Assembly: GCF_002351485.1 (NCBI RefSeq)
Contig: NZ_NWMW01000001.1
Span: forward strand, 248,001 to 312,000
Reading direction: 5' to 3'
Source of the DNA: Sphingomonas spermidinifaciens
GTDB taxonomy: Bacteria; Pseudomonadota; Alphaproteobacteria; Sphingomonadales; Sphingomonadaceae
Length of the DNA: 64,000 bases
The position numbers and the translations under genes are program-made. Shown here one piece after another: positions 16,360 to 24,315 of this stretch. Each line of letters begins with the position of its first letter. Within the stretch, counting starts at the first letter, position 1. The notes beneath the pieces were generated by a model. It ran no database searches, was not told the DNA's origin, and was given only the letters and a program-made list of their open reading frames with translations.

Positions 16360-17730
16360 ATGGCCGATTTCCCGCAAGCGTCGATCCCGCCCCGCCCTGA
16401 ACGCGCGATCGAGGCACTGGGCGATGCCTTCTACGATGTGGTGGAGCCGGCGCGTTTCCCGCAGTCGATCCTGCGCTGGCGGAACGATTGCGCCGCCTCG
16501 GAGGTGGGGCTGGCGACACTGTCCGACGACGAATGGCTCGCCCGCTTCGCCCGGTTCGAGCCGCTGCCCGGTAGCCTCCCCGCCCCCCTCGCGCTTCGCT
16601 ATCACGGCCACCAGTTCCGCCAGTACAATCCCGAAATCGGCGACGGCCGCGGCTTTCTCTATGCCCAGCTTCGCGACGATCGCGACCGCCTGATGGACTT
16701 CGGCACCAAGGGGTCGGGCCGGACGCCGTGGAGCCGCTTCGGCGACGGCCGCCTGACGCTGAAGGGTGCGATGCGCGAGCTGCTCGCGACCGAGATGCTC
16801 GAGGCGCTGGGCGTCAACACCAGCCGCACCTTCTCGATCGTCGAGACGGGCGAGGCGCTCGATCGCAACGATGAACCCTCGCCCACACGCGGCGCAGTGC
16901 TGACGCGGCTCAGCCACGGCCATATCCGCATCGGCACCTTCCAGCGCCTCGCCTATCTGCGGGAGGCAGAGAACATGGCGGCGCTGACCGACTATTGCCT
17001 CCGCCACTTCTATGGCGAGGAGGGCGGCGCCGACGCTCCCGCGCGCCTGCTCGGCCATGTCGTCGATCGCACCTCGACACTGGCCGCGTCCTACATGGCC
17101 GCGGGGTTCGTTCACGGCGTGCTCAATACCGACAACATCAACGTGTCGGGCGAGAGCTTCGACTATGGCCCGTGGCGGTTCGCGCCGAGCTGGGACCCGG
17201 GCTTCACCGCCGCCTATTTCGATCATGCAGGCCTTTACGCCTTTGCCCGCCAGCCGGAGGCGATCCACTGGAACTGCATGCAGTTGGCCGTCGCCTTGCG
17301 GACGATCTCGGACGCACCCCCGCTGATCGAGGCACTCGAGCGGTTCGGCGACCTCTACCCGCCCGCGGTGGCCCGCGCGATCCTGTGGCGGCTTGGCGTC
17401 AGCCCGCGCGGCGCCGACGACCTGCCCCTCGTCGAGGCGATCGAGCGCGGCCTGCGCGAAAGTGACGCCCCGATCGACGCCTTCTTCCACGACAGCTTCG
17501 GCGGTATCATTGCGCCGTGCAATGGCGACGCCTTTGCCGAGGCGCGCGAGCACCTAGCCCCCTATGCCCCCCGCAAGGAACGCAGCCACCCGCACTGGTC
17601 CGGCCCGCCGGTGTCGATGCTCATCGACGAGGTCGAGACGCTGTGGTCCGCGATCGACCAGCGCGACGACTGGCAGCCGCTCTATGACAAGGTGGCGGCG
17701 GTCCGCGGATTGGGCGAGGCGCTCGCCTGA
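16360..17730 (+). CDS. selO: Protein adenylyltransferase SelO (YdiU family)
   Basis: The 456-residue protein carries SelO-family motifs: RYHGHQFRQYNPEIGDGRG near residues 75-100, DFGTKGSGRTPWSRFGDGR, LKGAMRELLATEMLEALGV, and VHGVLNTDNINVSGESFDYG with the pseudokinase metal-binding Asn and Asp. Known members transfer AMP to Ser, Thr or Tyr of proteins in redox control. It ends in GLGEALA with no C-terminal Cys or selenocysteine, as in many bacterial forms. Divergent from the hydrolase gene. Confidence 0.92.
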   Translation: MADFPQASIPPRPERAIEALGDAFYDVVEPARFPQSILRWRNDCAASEVGLATLSDDEWLARFARFEPLPGSLPAPLALRYHGHQFRQYNPEIGDGRGFLYAQLRDDRDRLMDFGTKGSGRTPWSRFGDGRLTLKGAMRELLATEMLEALGVNTSRTFSIVETGEALDRNDEPSPTRGAVLTRLSHGHIRIGTFQRLAYLREAENMAALTDYCLRHFYGEEGGADAPARLLGHVVDRTSTLAASYMAAGFVHGVLNTDNINVSGESFDYGPWRFAPSWDPGFTAAYFDHAGLYAFARQPEAIHWNCMQLAVALRTISDAPPLIEALERFGDLYPPAVARAILWRLGVSPRGADDLPLVEAIERGLRESDAPIDAFFHDSFGGIIAPCNGDAFAEAREHLAPYAPRKERSHPHWSGPPVSMLIDEVETLWSAIDQRDDWQPLYDKVAAVRGLGEALA

Positions 17731-17915
17731 GGGGTGCAGCACCGTTTGGCCCCGGCTCCCGCCGCTGCGACGCGAGTGCTTCCGCGAAGTCTGGTGCCAT
17801 GGGCCAAAAACGACGCGGTTCGTCGGGCGCACGCGCTCCACAACCACGGGTAGCCTTTCCCCCGCGTTTGTTGCAGAACGCCCCCGCTCGGGGGGAGCCA
17901 GCCGGAAAGCCATCA

Positions 17916-19331
17916 GTGTCAGCCAGCGAATTGATCTCGTTCGAACCCGCTACCGGCGCGGTCCTGTGGCGCGGGACCGCCGGCGATGCCGATACAGAGG
18001 TCGCCGCGGCACGCGCCGGGTGGAGCCAGTGGGCCGCACGCCCGCTGACCTATCGCATCGAGACGATGCGCCGCTTCGCCAATGTCGTGCGCGCCAAATA
18101 TGACCCCTTCGCCGACCTGATCGCGCGCGAAACGGGCAAGCCGCTATGGGAGGCGCGGACCGAGGTCGACACCGTCATCGCCAAGGTCGACATCTCGATC
18201 ACCGCTTTTTCGGAGCGAACCGGCCAGCGCCGCATCGACGCGCCGATGGGCAGCCGCCTTGCGCTCCGGCACAAGCCGCATGGCGTGCTTGCGGTGCTCG
18301 GTCCCTACAACTTCCCCGCGCACCTGCCCAACGGCCACATCGTTCCCGCGCTGATCGCGGGCAATGCCGTCGTCTTCAAGCCGTCGGAGAAGACGCCCGC
18401 GGTCGGCGCCTTCCTTGTCGACTGCTATCGCGCCGCGGGCGTGCCCGAGGACTGCATCCGCCTGCTCCTCGGCGGGCCCGAGGCGGGCCGCGCGCTTGCC
18501 TCGCATCCGGGCATCGACGGCCTGCTCTTCACCGGCTCGGCGCGCACCGGCCTCGCGCTCAACCGCCAGTTCGCCGAGACGCCCGAGAAGATCCTCGCGC
18601 TCGAAATGGGCGGCAACAACCCGATCATCGTCTGGGGCACGCCCGACCTTTATTCGGCCGCCGTGCTCGTGATCCAGTCGGCGTTCACCAGCGCCGGCCA
18701 GCGTTGCACCGCCGCGCGCCGCCTGATCGTCGAGGATCGCCTGTTCGACCCGCTGGTCGAGGAGATCGTGAAGCTCTCGGGCCGCCTCATCATCGCCGAG
18801 CCGCATGCCGATCCGGCACCCTTCATGGGGCCGGTGATCGACAACGACACGGCTGATCTCCTGACCGAGAGCTTCCTCGCGCTGATGAGCCAGGGCGGCC
18901 GCCCGATCCGCTACATGGAGCGGCCGGTGGAGGGGCGCCCCTTCCTGTCGCCCGGCATCGTCGACATGACCGACGCGCGCGAGAAGCCCGATGTCGAGCT
19001 GTTCGGCCCGGTCCTCCAGGTCATTCGCGCCGCAACCTTCGAGGAAGCGGTGGCCGAGGCGAACGCAACCCGATACGGCCTGTCCGCCAGCCTCGTCAGC
19101 CAAGACCCGCACCTCTACGATCAGTTCTGGGCGGGCATCCGCGCGGGCATCGTCAACTGGAACAAGCCAACCAACGGCGCCAGCTCCTCGGCGCCCTTCG
19201 GCGGCGTCGGCTGGTCGGGCAACCACCGCCCGAGCGCCTATTACGCCGCCGACTATTGCGCCTTCCCGGTCGTATCGAGCGAGGCCGAGTCCGCCCGCGC
19301 GTCGATCGGGATCGGGTTGCGGGAGAGCTGA
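17916..19331 (+). CDS. astD: Succinylglutamate-semialdehyde dehydrogenase-like aldehyde dehydrogenase
   Basis: The 471-residue enzyme has the aldehyde dehydrogenase set: YNFPAHLPNGHI, KPSEKTP, FTGSARTG, E230 in LALEMGGNNP and catalytic C264 in AGQRCTAARR. PYNFPAHLPNG, KPHGVLAVLGP and the C-terminal NNPIIVWG region are features of AstD, the NAD-dependent step of arginine succinyltransferase catabolism. GTG 17916, preceded by GGAAAG, is the start that fits family length. No astA, astB or astE lies here, so the physiological aldehyde may differ. Confidence 0.82.
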   Translation: MSASELISFEPATGAVLWRGTAGDADTEVAAARAGWSQWAARPLTYRIETMRRFANVVRAKYDPFADLIARETGKPLWEARTEVDTVIAKVDISITAFSERTGQRRIDAPMGSRLALRHKPHGVLAVLGPYNFPAHLPNGHIVPALIAGNAVVFKPSEKTPAVGAFLVDCYRAAGVPEDCIRLLLGGPEAGRALASHPGIDGLLFTGSARTGLALNRQFAETPEKILALEMGGNNPIIVWGTPDLYSAAVLVIQSAFTSAGQRCTAARRLIVEDRLFDPLVEEIVKLSGRLIIAEPHADPAPFMGPVIDNDTADLLTESFLALMSQGGRPIRYMERPVEGRPFLSPGIVDMTDAREKPDVELFGPVLQVIRAATFEEAVAEANATRYGLSASLVSQDPHLYDQFWAGIRAGIVNWNKPTNGASSSAPFGGVGWSGNHRPSAYYAADYCAFPVVSSEAESARASIGIGLRES

Positions 19332-19417
19332 GAATTGCCGCCGTCACACGACGCGAACCTGTCACATTGAGCGCCTAGTATTGTAACGTTCAATAACAAT
19401 TCCGAGGGGAGGCGGCA

Positions 19418-19796
19418 ATGCAGGTCGACGGCACTTCTTTGACGGTTCAGACCGACGCGATCGAACCCGTCCCGTTCGGCATTCCGGGGGCACCCCCGAC
19501 GGCGTGACAGCCACGCTGGTCAACGTCGATGCCGCGCGGGGCTTCGTCACGAAGATCATTCACATCGCGCCGGAGCGCGCATCCCCGCGCATTATCATGA
19601 CGACGGGGCAGAGGCGCACTACGTGCTGTCGGGCGACTTCATCAATGCAGGCGAGACGCTAGGGCCGGGTGCCTTCGTGACCCATCCAACCGGGGTCGTT
19701 CACGGCCCGCACGAATCGCGCAGCGGCTGCAGCATCCTGACGCTTCAGACCGCCTATGTGGACCCCGCCAATCCGGACTTCCATATCGCCGAGTGA
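19418..19796 (+). pseudogene. Cupin-domain protein gene broken by two frameshifts
   Basis: ATG 19418 follows GAGGGGAGG and opens MQVDGTSLTVQTDAIEPV, but stops at 19505. The sense then continues in a second frame (GVTATLVNVDAARGFVTKI from about 19502) and a third from about 19575 (ARIPAHYHDDGAEAHYVLSG, HPTGVVHGPHES, ending at TGA 19796). HYHDD and GVVHGPH look like the metal-binding cupin boxes. The phase steps 0, -1, -2 fit two single-base deletions, one in the run GGGGGCACCCCC and one near GAGCGCGCATCCCC. Either a real pseudogene or two sequencing errors. TATTG/CAATA inverted repeat at 19379-19395 lies upstream. Confidence 0.75.
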
Positions 19797-19881
19797 CGGA
19801 CCCGCGGACGATAGCGTTGCTACCCATCGACCAAGCATCGCTGGATTGCGATGACGGTTTCTGCGGCCCACATCCGGAGCC

Positions 19882-20673
19882 ATGGCAAGCCTTCTCGATC
19901 CCGATGCGCGCGGGCGCGTCATTCTCGTTGGTGCCGGCCCCGGCGATCCCGGCCTCCTGACCGTTCGCGCGGTCGAGGCGCTGGGACAGGCCGATGTCGT
20001 CGTCCATGACGGCCTGATTGACCCCCGCATCCTCGACCTCGCCCCGCCGCACGCGCAGCGCATCTCGGTCGCCAAGAAGCGCGCGCGCCACACCGTGCCG
20101 CAGGAGGGGATCAACGCGCTGATCGTCGCGCATGTGAAGGCCGGCTCGATCGTCGTGCGGCTGAAGGGCGGCGACCCCTTCATCTTCGGCCGCGGCGGCG
20201 AGGAGGTCGAGGCGGTGCGCGCCGCCGGCCTTGCGGTCGAGGTCATTCCTGGCGTCTCGGCGGCGCTCGGCTGCGCCGCGGAGGCGATGCTGCCGCTCAC
20301 GCACCGCGACCATTCGAGTGCGGTCAGCTTCGTCGCGGGCCAGTGCAAGGGCCTGTCCGAACAGGACTGGTCGGGCCTTGCCGGCCGCGGCCGCACGCTC
20401 GTCATCTACATGGGCGTCGCCACAGCAAGCGCGATCGCCGAGAAGCTGATGGCTGACGGCGTTGCGCCCGACATGCCCGTCGCCGTGCTCGAAAAGGGTA
20501 CCTGCCCGGGTCATCGCGCGCTCAAGACGCTCCTTGCCGACCTCGGCGCGATGGTCGAGCGCGAGGGGGTCGAAAGCCCGGCGATCATCGTCGTCGGCGA
20601 AGTAGTCGAACTTTCGGACGCCGAGGACAAGCTCGCGCGCTGGGCCAAGGTCGCGGAAGGAATGGCGGCATGA
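19882..20673 (+). CDS. cobA: Uroporphyrinogen-III C-methyltransferase
   Basis: The 263-residue protein is a stand-alone SAM-dependent methyltransferase that makes precorrin-2, the precursor of siroheme. Motifs are VGAGPGDPGLLTVRAVEAL, VVRLKGGDPFIFGRGGEE, VIPGVSAALG and PLTHRDHSS. There is no fused CysG dehydrogenase/chelatase part. Siroheme is the cofactor of the sulfite reductase encoded downstream, and the gene overlaps the DUF2849 gene by 4 bases, so it belongs to the sulfur operon. Confidence 0.94.
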   Translation: MASLLDPDARGRVILVGAGPGDPGLLTVRAVEALGQADVVVHDGLIDPRILDLAPPHAQRISVAKKRARHTVPQEGINALIVAHVKAGSIVVRLKGGDPFIFGRGGEEVEAVRAAGLAVEVIPGVSAALGCAAEAMLPLTHRDHSSAVSFVAGQCKGLSEQDWSGLAGRGRTLVIYMGVATASAIAEKLMADGVAPDMPVAVLEKGTCPGHRALKTLLADLGAMVEREGVESPAIIVVGEVVELSDAEDKLARWAKVAEGMAA

Positions 20674-20966
20674 AAATCCTGACGGGCAACGATCTGCCCA
20701 CCGGTGACGTCGTCTGGTGGACGGGCAGCGATTGGTCGCGCCATGTCGAGGATGCGGTCGACGTGGGTGAGGACGGCGAACGCCTCGCGCGCGAGGAAGA
20801 GGCCGCGCGCCGGGTCAACGTGCCCTATGTGATCGACGCGGAAGCGACCGAAGGCGGCCCCCGCCCCGCGCACATCAAGGACCGCATCCGCGCACTCGGC
20901 CCCACCGTCCGCGCCGACCTGACGCTCAAGCCCGCCGACCCCGCGGCGGGGAGCTGGGTGATATGA
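20670..20966 (+). CDS. DUF2849 small protein of the sulfite-reduction operon
   Basis: The 98-residue protein has the DUF2849 pattern: LTGNDLPTGDVVWW near the start, then AREEEAARRVNVPYVIDAE. Such proteins occur next to sulfite or nitrite reductase genes in alphaproteobacteria; no enzymatic role is established from the sequence. ATG 20670 lies in an ATGA overlap with cobA. After it comes a palindromic repeat before cysI. Confidence 0.85.
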   Translation: MKILTGNDLPTGDVVWWTGSDWSRHVEDAVDVGEDGERLAREEEAARRVNVPYVIDAEATEGGPRPAHIKDRIRALGPTVRADLTLKPADPAAGSWVI

Positions 20967-20971
20967 CCTTC

Positions 20972-21067
20972 CCGTTCGTGTCGAGCGAAGTCGAGACACA
21001 TTGCCGAGCGCAGCGACGTGCCTCGCTTCGCTCGGCGGCCCTCCTCGACTTCGCTCGGACCGAACGG
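20972..21067. repeat. Nested palindromic repeat (REPIN-like) between DUF2849 and cysI
   Basis: The outer arms 20972-20995 and 21044-21067 are 24-nt inverted copies matching at 21 of 24 positions, with core GAGCGAAGTCGAG. Inside lies a second hairpin, GCCGAGCG at 21003-21010 against CGCTCGGC at 21029-21036. Two inverted REP-like units around a spacer is the layout of a REPIN. It fills almost all of the gap between the two operon genes and would fold in the mRNA, so it may affect stability or cysI expression. Confidence 0.8.
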
Positions 21068-21083
21068 CGCTGGAGCTGAATAC

Positions 21084-22724
21084 ATGTACCGCTACGACCA
21101 ATATGACCAGGCCATCGTCGACGCTCGTGTCGCGGAATTCCGCGATCAGGTGGAGCGCCGTCTGTCGGGTGCGCTGAGCGAGGACCAGTTCAAGCCGCTG
21201 CGGCTGATGAACGGCCTCTATCTTCAGCTTCACGCCTATATGCTGCGCGTTGCCATCCCTTATGGCACGCTCAATTCGGCGCAGCTGCGCGTCCTCGCCG
21301 ACATCGCCCGGCGTTACGACCGCGGCTACGGCCATTTCACCACGCGCCAGAACCTCCAGTACAACTGGATCCAGCTGAAGGACGCGCCCGACATCCTCGC
21401 CGAGCTGGCGAAGGTCGAGATGCACGCCATCCAGACCAGCGGCAACTGCATCCGCAACATCAGCTCGGACCAGTATGCCGGTGCTGCCGCCGACGAAGTG
21501 ACCGACCCGCGCCCCTGGGCCGAGCTCCTTCGCCAGTGGAGCACCTTCCACCCCGAGTTCAGCTACCTGCCGCGCAAGTTCAAGATCGCCGTGATCGCCG
21601 CGCCGAAGGATCGCGCGGCGATGCGCCTGCACGACATCGGCATCGAGATCGTGCGAAACGCGGACGGCCAGCAGGGCGCGCGCATCTTCGTCGGCGGCGG
21701 CATGGGCCGCACGCCGATGATCGCGCACGAAGTCCGCGATTTCGTCGGCATCGACGACCTGCTCAGCTACCTTGAGGCGTGCCTGCGCGTCTACAATCGC
21801 TTTGGTCGGCGCGACAACATCTACAAGGCGCGGATCAAGATCCTGCTGCACGAGATCGGCGTCGATGCCTATCGCGAGCAGGTCGAGGAAGAGTTCTTGG
21901 CCGTCAAGCAGCTCGGCCTCGACCCGCCCAAGGCCGAGTTCGACCGCATCGCTGCCTTCTTCGCCGATCCGCCGTTCCAGGCGGACGCGCCCGACACGAT
22001 CGACCGCAGCGATCCTGCGTTCGCGCTCTGGCTCGACCAGAATCTCGCCGCGCACAAGCAGCCCGGCTATGCGATCGCGACGATCAGCCTCAAGCCCGCC
22101 GGCGGCATCCCCGGCGACGCGACCGCCGAGCAGATGGAGCTCATCGCCGACCTCGCCGAACGCTACAGCTTCGACGAGCTGCGGGTAACGCACGCACAGA
22201 ACCTCGTCCTGCCGCACGTGCGCAAGGCGGACCTGTATGCGGTCTGGCAGGCGCTGGATGGCGCGGGGCTGGCCGAGGCCAATCTCGACCTGATCGGCGA
22301 CATCATCGCCTGCCCCGGCCTTGATTATTGCAGCCTCGCCAACGCCCGCTCGATCCCGCTCGCGCAGAAGATCAGCAATCGCTTCGCCGATCCGGAGCGC
22401 CAGCGCGACCTGGGTGAGCTCAAGCTCAAGATCAGTGGCTGCATCAACGCCTGCGGCCACCATCATGCCGGTCACATCGGCATCCTCGGCGTCGACCGTA
22501 AGGGGACGGAGAACTACCAGCTCCTCCTCGGCGGATCGGGGGCGGAGGACGTCAGCCTCGGCCGCATCACCGGCCCCGGCTTCGACGAGGACGGGGTGGT
22601 CGACGCGATCGAGCGCGTGACCGATCTCTACAAGGCTCGCCGCGAACCCGGCGAGCGCTTCGTCGACACCTATCGCCGCCTCGGCATGGAGCCGTTCAAG
22701 GAGGTCATCTATGCCCGCCCGTGA
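21084..22724 (+). CDS. cysI: Sulfite reductase hemoprotein (nitrite/sulfite reductase family)
   Basis: The 546-residue protein has the siroheme-[4Fe-4S] ligands C410, C416, C453 and C457 in ACPGLDYCSLANAR and SGCINACGHHHAGHIG, plus two repeated ferrite-reductase halves (GHFTTRQNLQYNW, and FDELRVTHAQNLVL). It reduces sulfite to sulfide (possibly nitrite) in the cytoplasm. ATG 21084 starts MYRYDQYDQAIVDAR; the reading frame extends upstream into the palindromic repeat, which is not likely coding. The end overlaps the RidA gene by 14 bases. Confidence 0.93.
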   Translation: MYRYDQYDQAIVDARVAEFRDQVERRLSGALSEDQFKPLRLMNGLYLQLHAYMLRVAIPYGTLNSAQLRVLADIARRYDRGYGHFTTRQNLQYNWIQLKDAPDILAELAKVEMHAIQTSGNCIRNISSDQYAGAAADEVTDPRPWAELLRQWSTFHPEFSYLPRKFKIAVIAAPKDRAAMRLHDIGIEIVRNADGQQGARIFVGGGMGRTPMIAHEVRDFVGIDDLLSYLEACLRVYNRFGRRDNIYKARIKILLHEIGVDAYREQVEEEFLAVKQLGLDPPKAEFDRIAAFFADPPFQADAPDTIDRSDPAFALWLDQNLAAHKQPGYAIATISLKPAGGIPGDATAEQMELIADLAERYSFDELRVTHAQNLVLPHVRKADLYAVWQALDGAGLAEANLDLIGDIIACPGLDYCSLANARSIPLAQKISNRFADPERQRDLGELKLKISGCINACGHHHAGHIGILGVDRKGTENYQLLLGGSGAEDVSLGRITGPGFDEDGVVDAIERVTDLYKARREPGERFVDTYRRLGMEPFKEVIYARP

Positions 22725-23112
22725 CACCGTCTGGCCCGAAAAGCCGCACGCGCTCTACAAGCTGCACGGCTACTCGCCCTCGGTACGCGCCAACGGGTTC
22801 CTGTTCGTCTCGGGCCAGGTCGGCGCGCGCGAGGACGGGACCCCGCCCGAGGATCTCGGCGAGGAAATCACGCTCGCCTTCGACAATCTCGCGGCGATCC
22901 TCGCCGCCGCGGGCGCGAGCTTCGACGACGTTGTCGACGTGACGATCTTTGCGATCGACCCCGACACGGTGCTGCCGCTCGCGATCGAGCAGTTCGCCCT
23001 GCGCTTCGGCGACGGCCCGCGGCCGGCGATCACCGTGCCCGGCACCACCTGGCTCTCGGGCTTCCGTTTCGAGATCAAGGCGATCGTCAGCCTGCCCCAA
23101 GGTGCCGCATGA
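22711..23112 (+). CDS. RidA-family protein
   Basis: The 133-residue protein shows the RidA/YjgF fold marks LFVSGQVGAREDG, AFDNLAAILAAAGASFDDVV and RPAITVPGTTWL. RidA proteins hydrolyse reactive enamine or imine intermediates made by PLP enzymes. The Arg that anchors substrate in true RidA (usually RxxxxV near residue 105) seems present as GPRPAITV. It overlaps cysI by 14 bases and the next gene by 4, so it is firmly inside the sulfur operon, an unusual place. Confidence 0.87.
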   Translation: MPARDTVWPEKPHALYKLHGYSPSVRANGFLFVSGQVGAREDGTPPEDLGEEITLAFDNLAAILAAAGASFDDVVDVTIFAIDPDTVLPLAIEQFALRFGDGPRPAITVPGTTWLSGFRFEIKAIVSLPQGAA

Positions 23113-23537
23113 CCAATTCCCCGCTCCGCTTCCGCGACGAGCCCGAGCATGACGAGCCCGCCGTCACGCTCGACGCGTTCCTCGGCCAGTCGAACGCCAC
23201 CGCGGTCCGCATCGAGGCGGGCGAGGATGCGCGCGCGCTCCTCCCCCATCTCGATCGCCTCGCCCTGGTCGAGGTGAGCTTCCCCAGCTTCCGCGACGGT
23301 CGCGGCTATTCGGCGGCGTCGGTGCTGCGCGAGGCGGGCTATCGGGGCGAGCTGCGCGCCGAGGGCGACGTGCTCGTCGATCAGATCCCGCTCATGCGCC
23401 GCTGCGGCTTCGACAGCTTCGCGCCCGCCCAGCCGGTGGACGCGGCGGCGCTGGCCCGCGCCCTCGAACAACAGGCGCATGTGTATCAGGGGGCGGCCGA
23501 CGGCCGCAGCCCCGTGTGGAGACTCCGTCATGGCTGA
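23109..23537 (+). CDS. DUF934 protein of assimilatory sulfate reduction
   Basis: The 142-residue protein has the DUF934 signature: VEVSFPSFRDGRGYSAASVL, LRAEGDVLVDQIPLM and RCGFDSF. Members sit beside sulfite reductase and CysH in proteobacteria and are described as probable oxidoreductase partners in sulfite reduction; biochemistry cannot be read here. It overlaps RidA by 4 bases (ATGA) and cysH by 8. Confidence 0.9.
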   Translation: MTNSPLRFRDEPEHDEPAVTLDAFLGQSNATAVRIEAGEDARALLPHLDRLALVEVSFPSFRDGRGYSAASVLREAGYRGELRAEGDVLVDQIPLMRRCGFDSFAPAQPVDAAALARALEQQAHVYQGAADGRSPVWRLRHG

Positions 23538-24309
23538 AGCCGCCGTCCGGCGCATCGATCGCATTGACGTCGCCCCCCGCTTCACCGCGGCCGACGCGCT
23601 GCGCCTCAACAACCTGTTCCGCGGCCGCGACACCGCCGAGATGCTGCGCGTCCTGCTCGGCGAGCGGATGGTGGGCGAGGTCGCGGTCGTCTCCTCCTTC
23701 GGCGCCGAATCGGCCGTGCTCCTCCACCTCGTCGCGCAGGCCGACCGATCGACGCCGGTGCTGTTCCTCGACACCGGCAAGCACTTCCCCGAAACGCTTG
23801 CCTATCGCGATGACCTGGTGGCACGCCTCGGCCTTACCGACCTGCGCGTCCTGACCCCCGATGCCGAAGCGCTCGAGAAGCGCGACGCCACTGGCCTGCG
23901 CTGGTCCTACGACCCCGATGGCTGCTGCGAGATCAGGAAGGTCCTCCCGCTCGAAAAGGCGATGGCTGACTTCGACGCCAGCATCACCGGACGCAAGGCA
24001 TTCCAGGCGGCGACGCGCGCACATCTGCCGCGCTTCGAACTCGACAGCGCCAGCAAAGACGGGCGGCTGAAGATCAACCCGCTCATCACCTGGAGCCGCG
24101 AGGATCTGGAGGATTACTTCCGCCAGCACGACCTCCCTGCCCATCCGCTGGTGGCGCAGGGCTATCCCTCGATCGGCTGCGCCCCCTGCACCAGCAAGGT
24201 TGCCCCCGGCGAGGACCCGCGCTCGGGCCGATGGAAGGGTTGGGACAAGACCGAATGCGGCATCCACGTCCAGCCGAACGACGGCGACCCCGACCAGCCG
24301 AGCTTCTGA
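23530..24309 (+). CDS. cysH: Adenylyl-/phosphoadenylyl-sulfate reductase, 4Fe-4S type
   Basis: The 259-residue enzyme reduces APS or PAPS to sulfite. It has the cluster cysteines C132-C133 (CCEIRKVLPL) and C217-C220 (CAPCT) and the catalytic C243 in KTECGIH. The presence of the CC and CxxC pairs marks the [4Fe-4S] form, which often prefers APS. SSFGAESAVLLHL is the nucleotide-binding loop. ATG 23530 overlaps the DUF934 stop by 8 bases. No cysD/N is in the window. The gene converges tightly on the chemoreceptor gene. Confidence 0.94.
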   Translation: MAEAAVRRIDRIDVAPRFTAADALRLNNLFRGRDTAEMLRVLLGERMVGEVAVVSSFGAESAVLLHLVAQADRSTPVLFLDTGKHFPETLAYRDDLVARLGLTDLRVLTPDAEALEKRDATGLRWSYDPDGCCEIRKVLPLEKAMADFDASITGRKAFQAATRAHLPRFELDSASKDGRLKINPLITWSREDLEDYFRQHDLPAHPLVAQGYPSIGCAPCTSKVAPGEDPRSGRWKGWDKTECGIHVQPNDGDPDQPSF

Positions 24310-24315
24310 GCGGGT

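Noticed and set aside
20511..22727. A 738-codon open frame on the minus strand
   Set aside because: Antisense to cysI and cobA; no ribosome site or domain.
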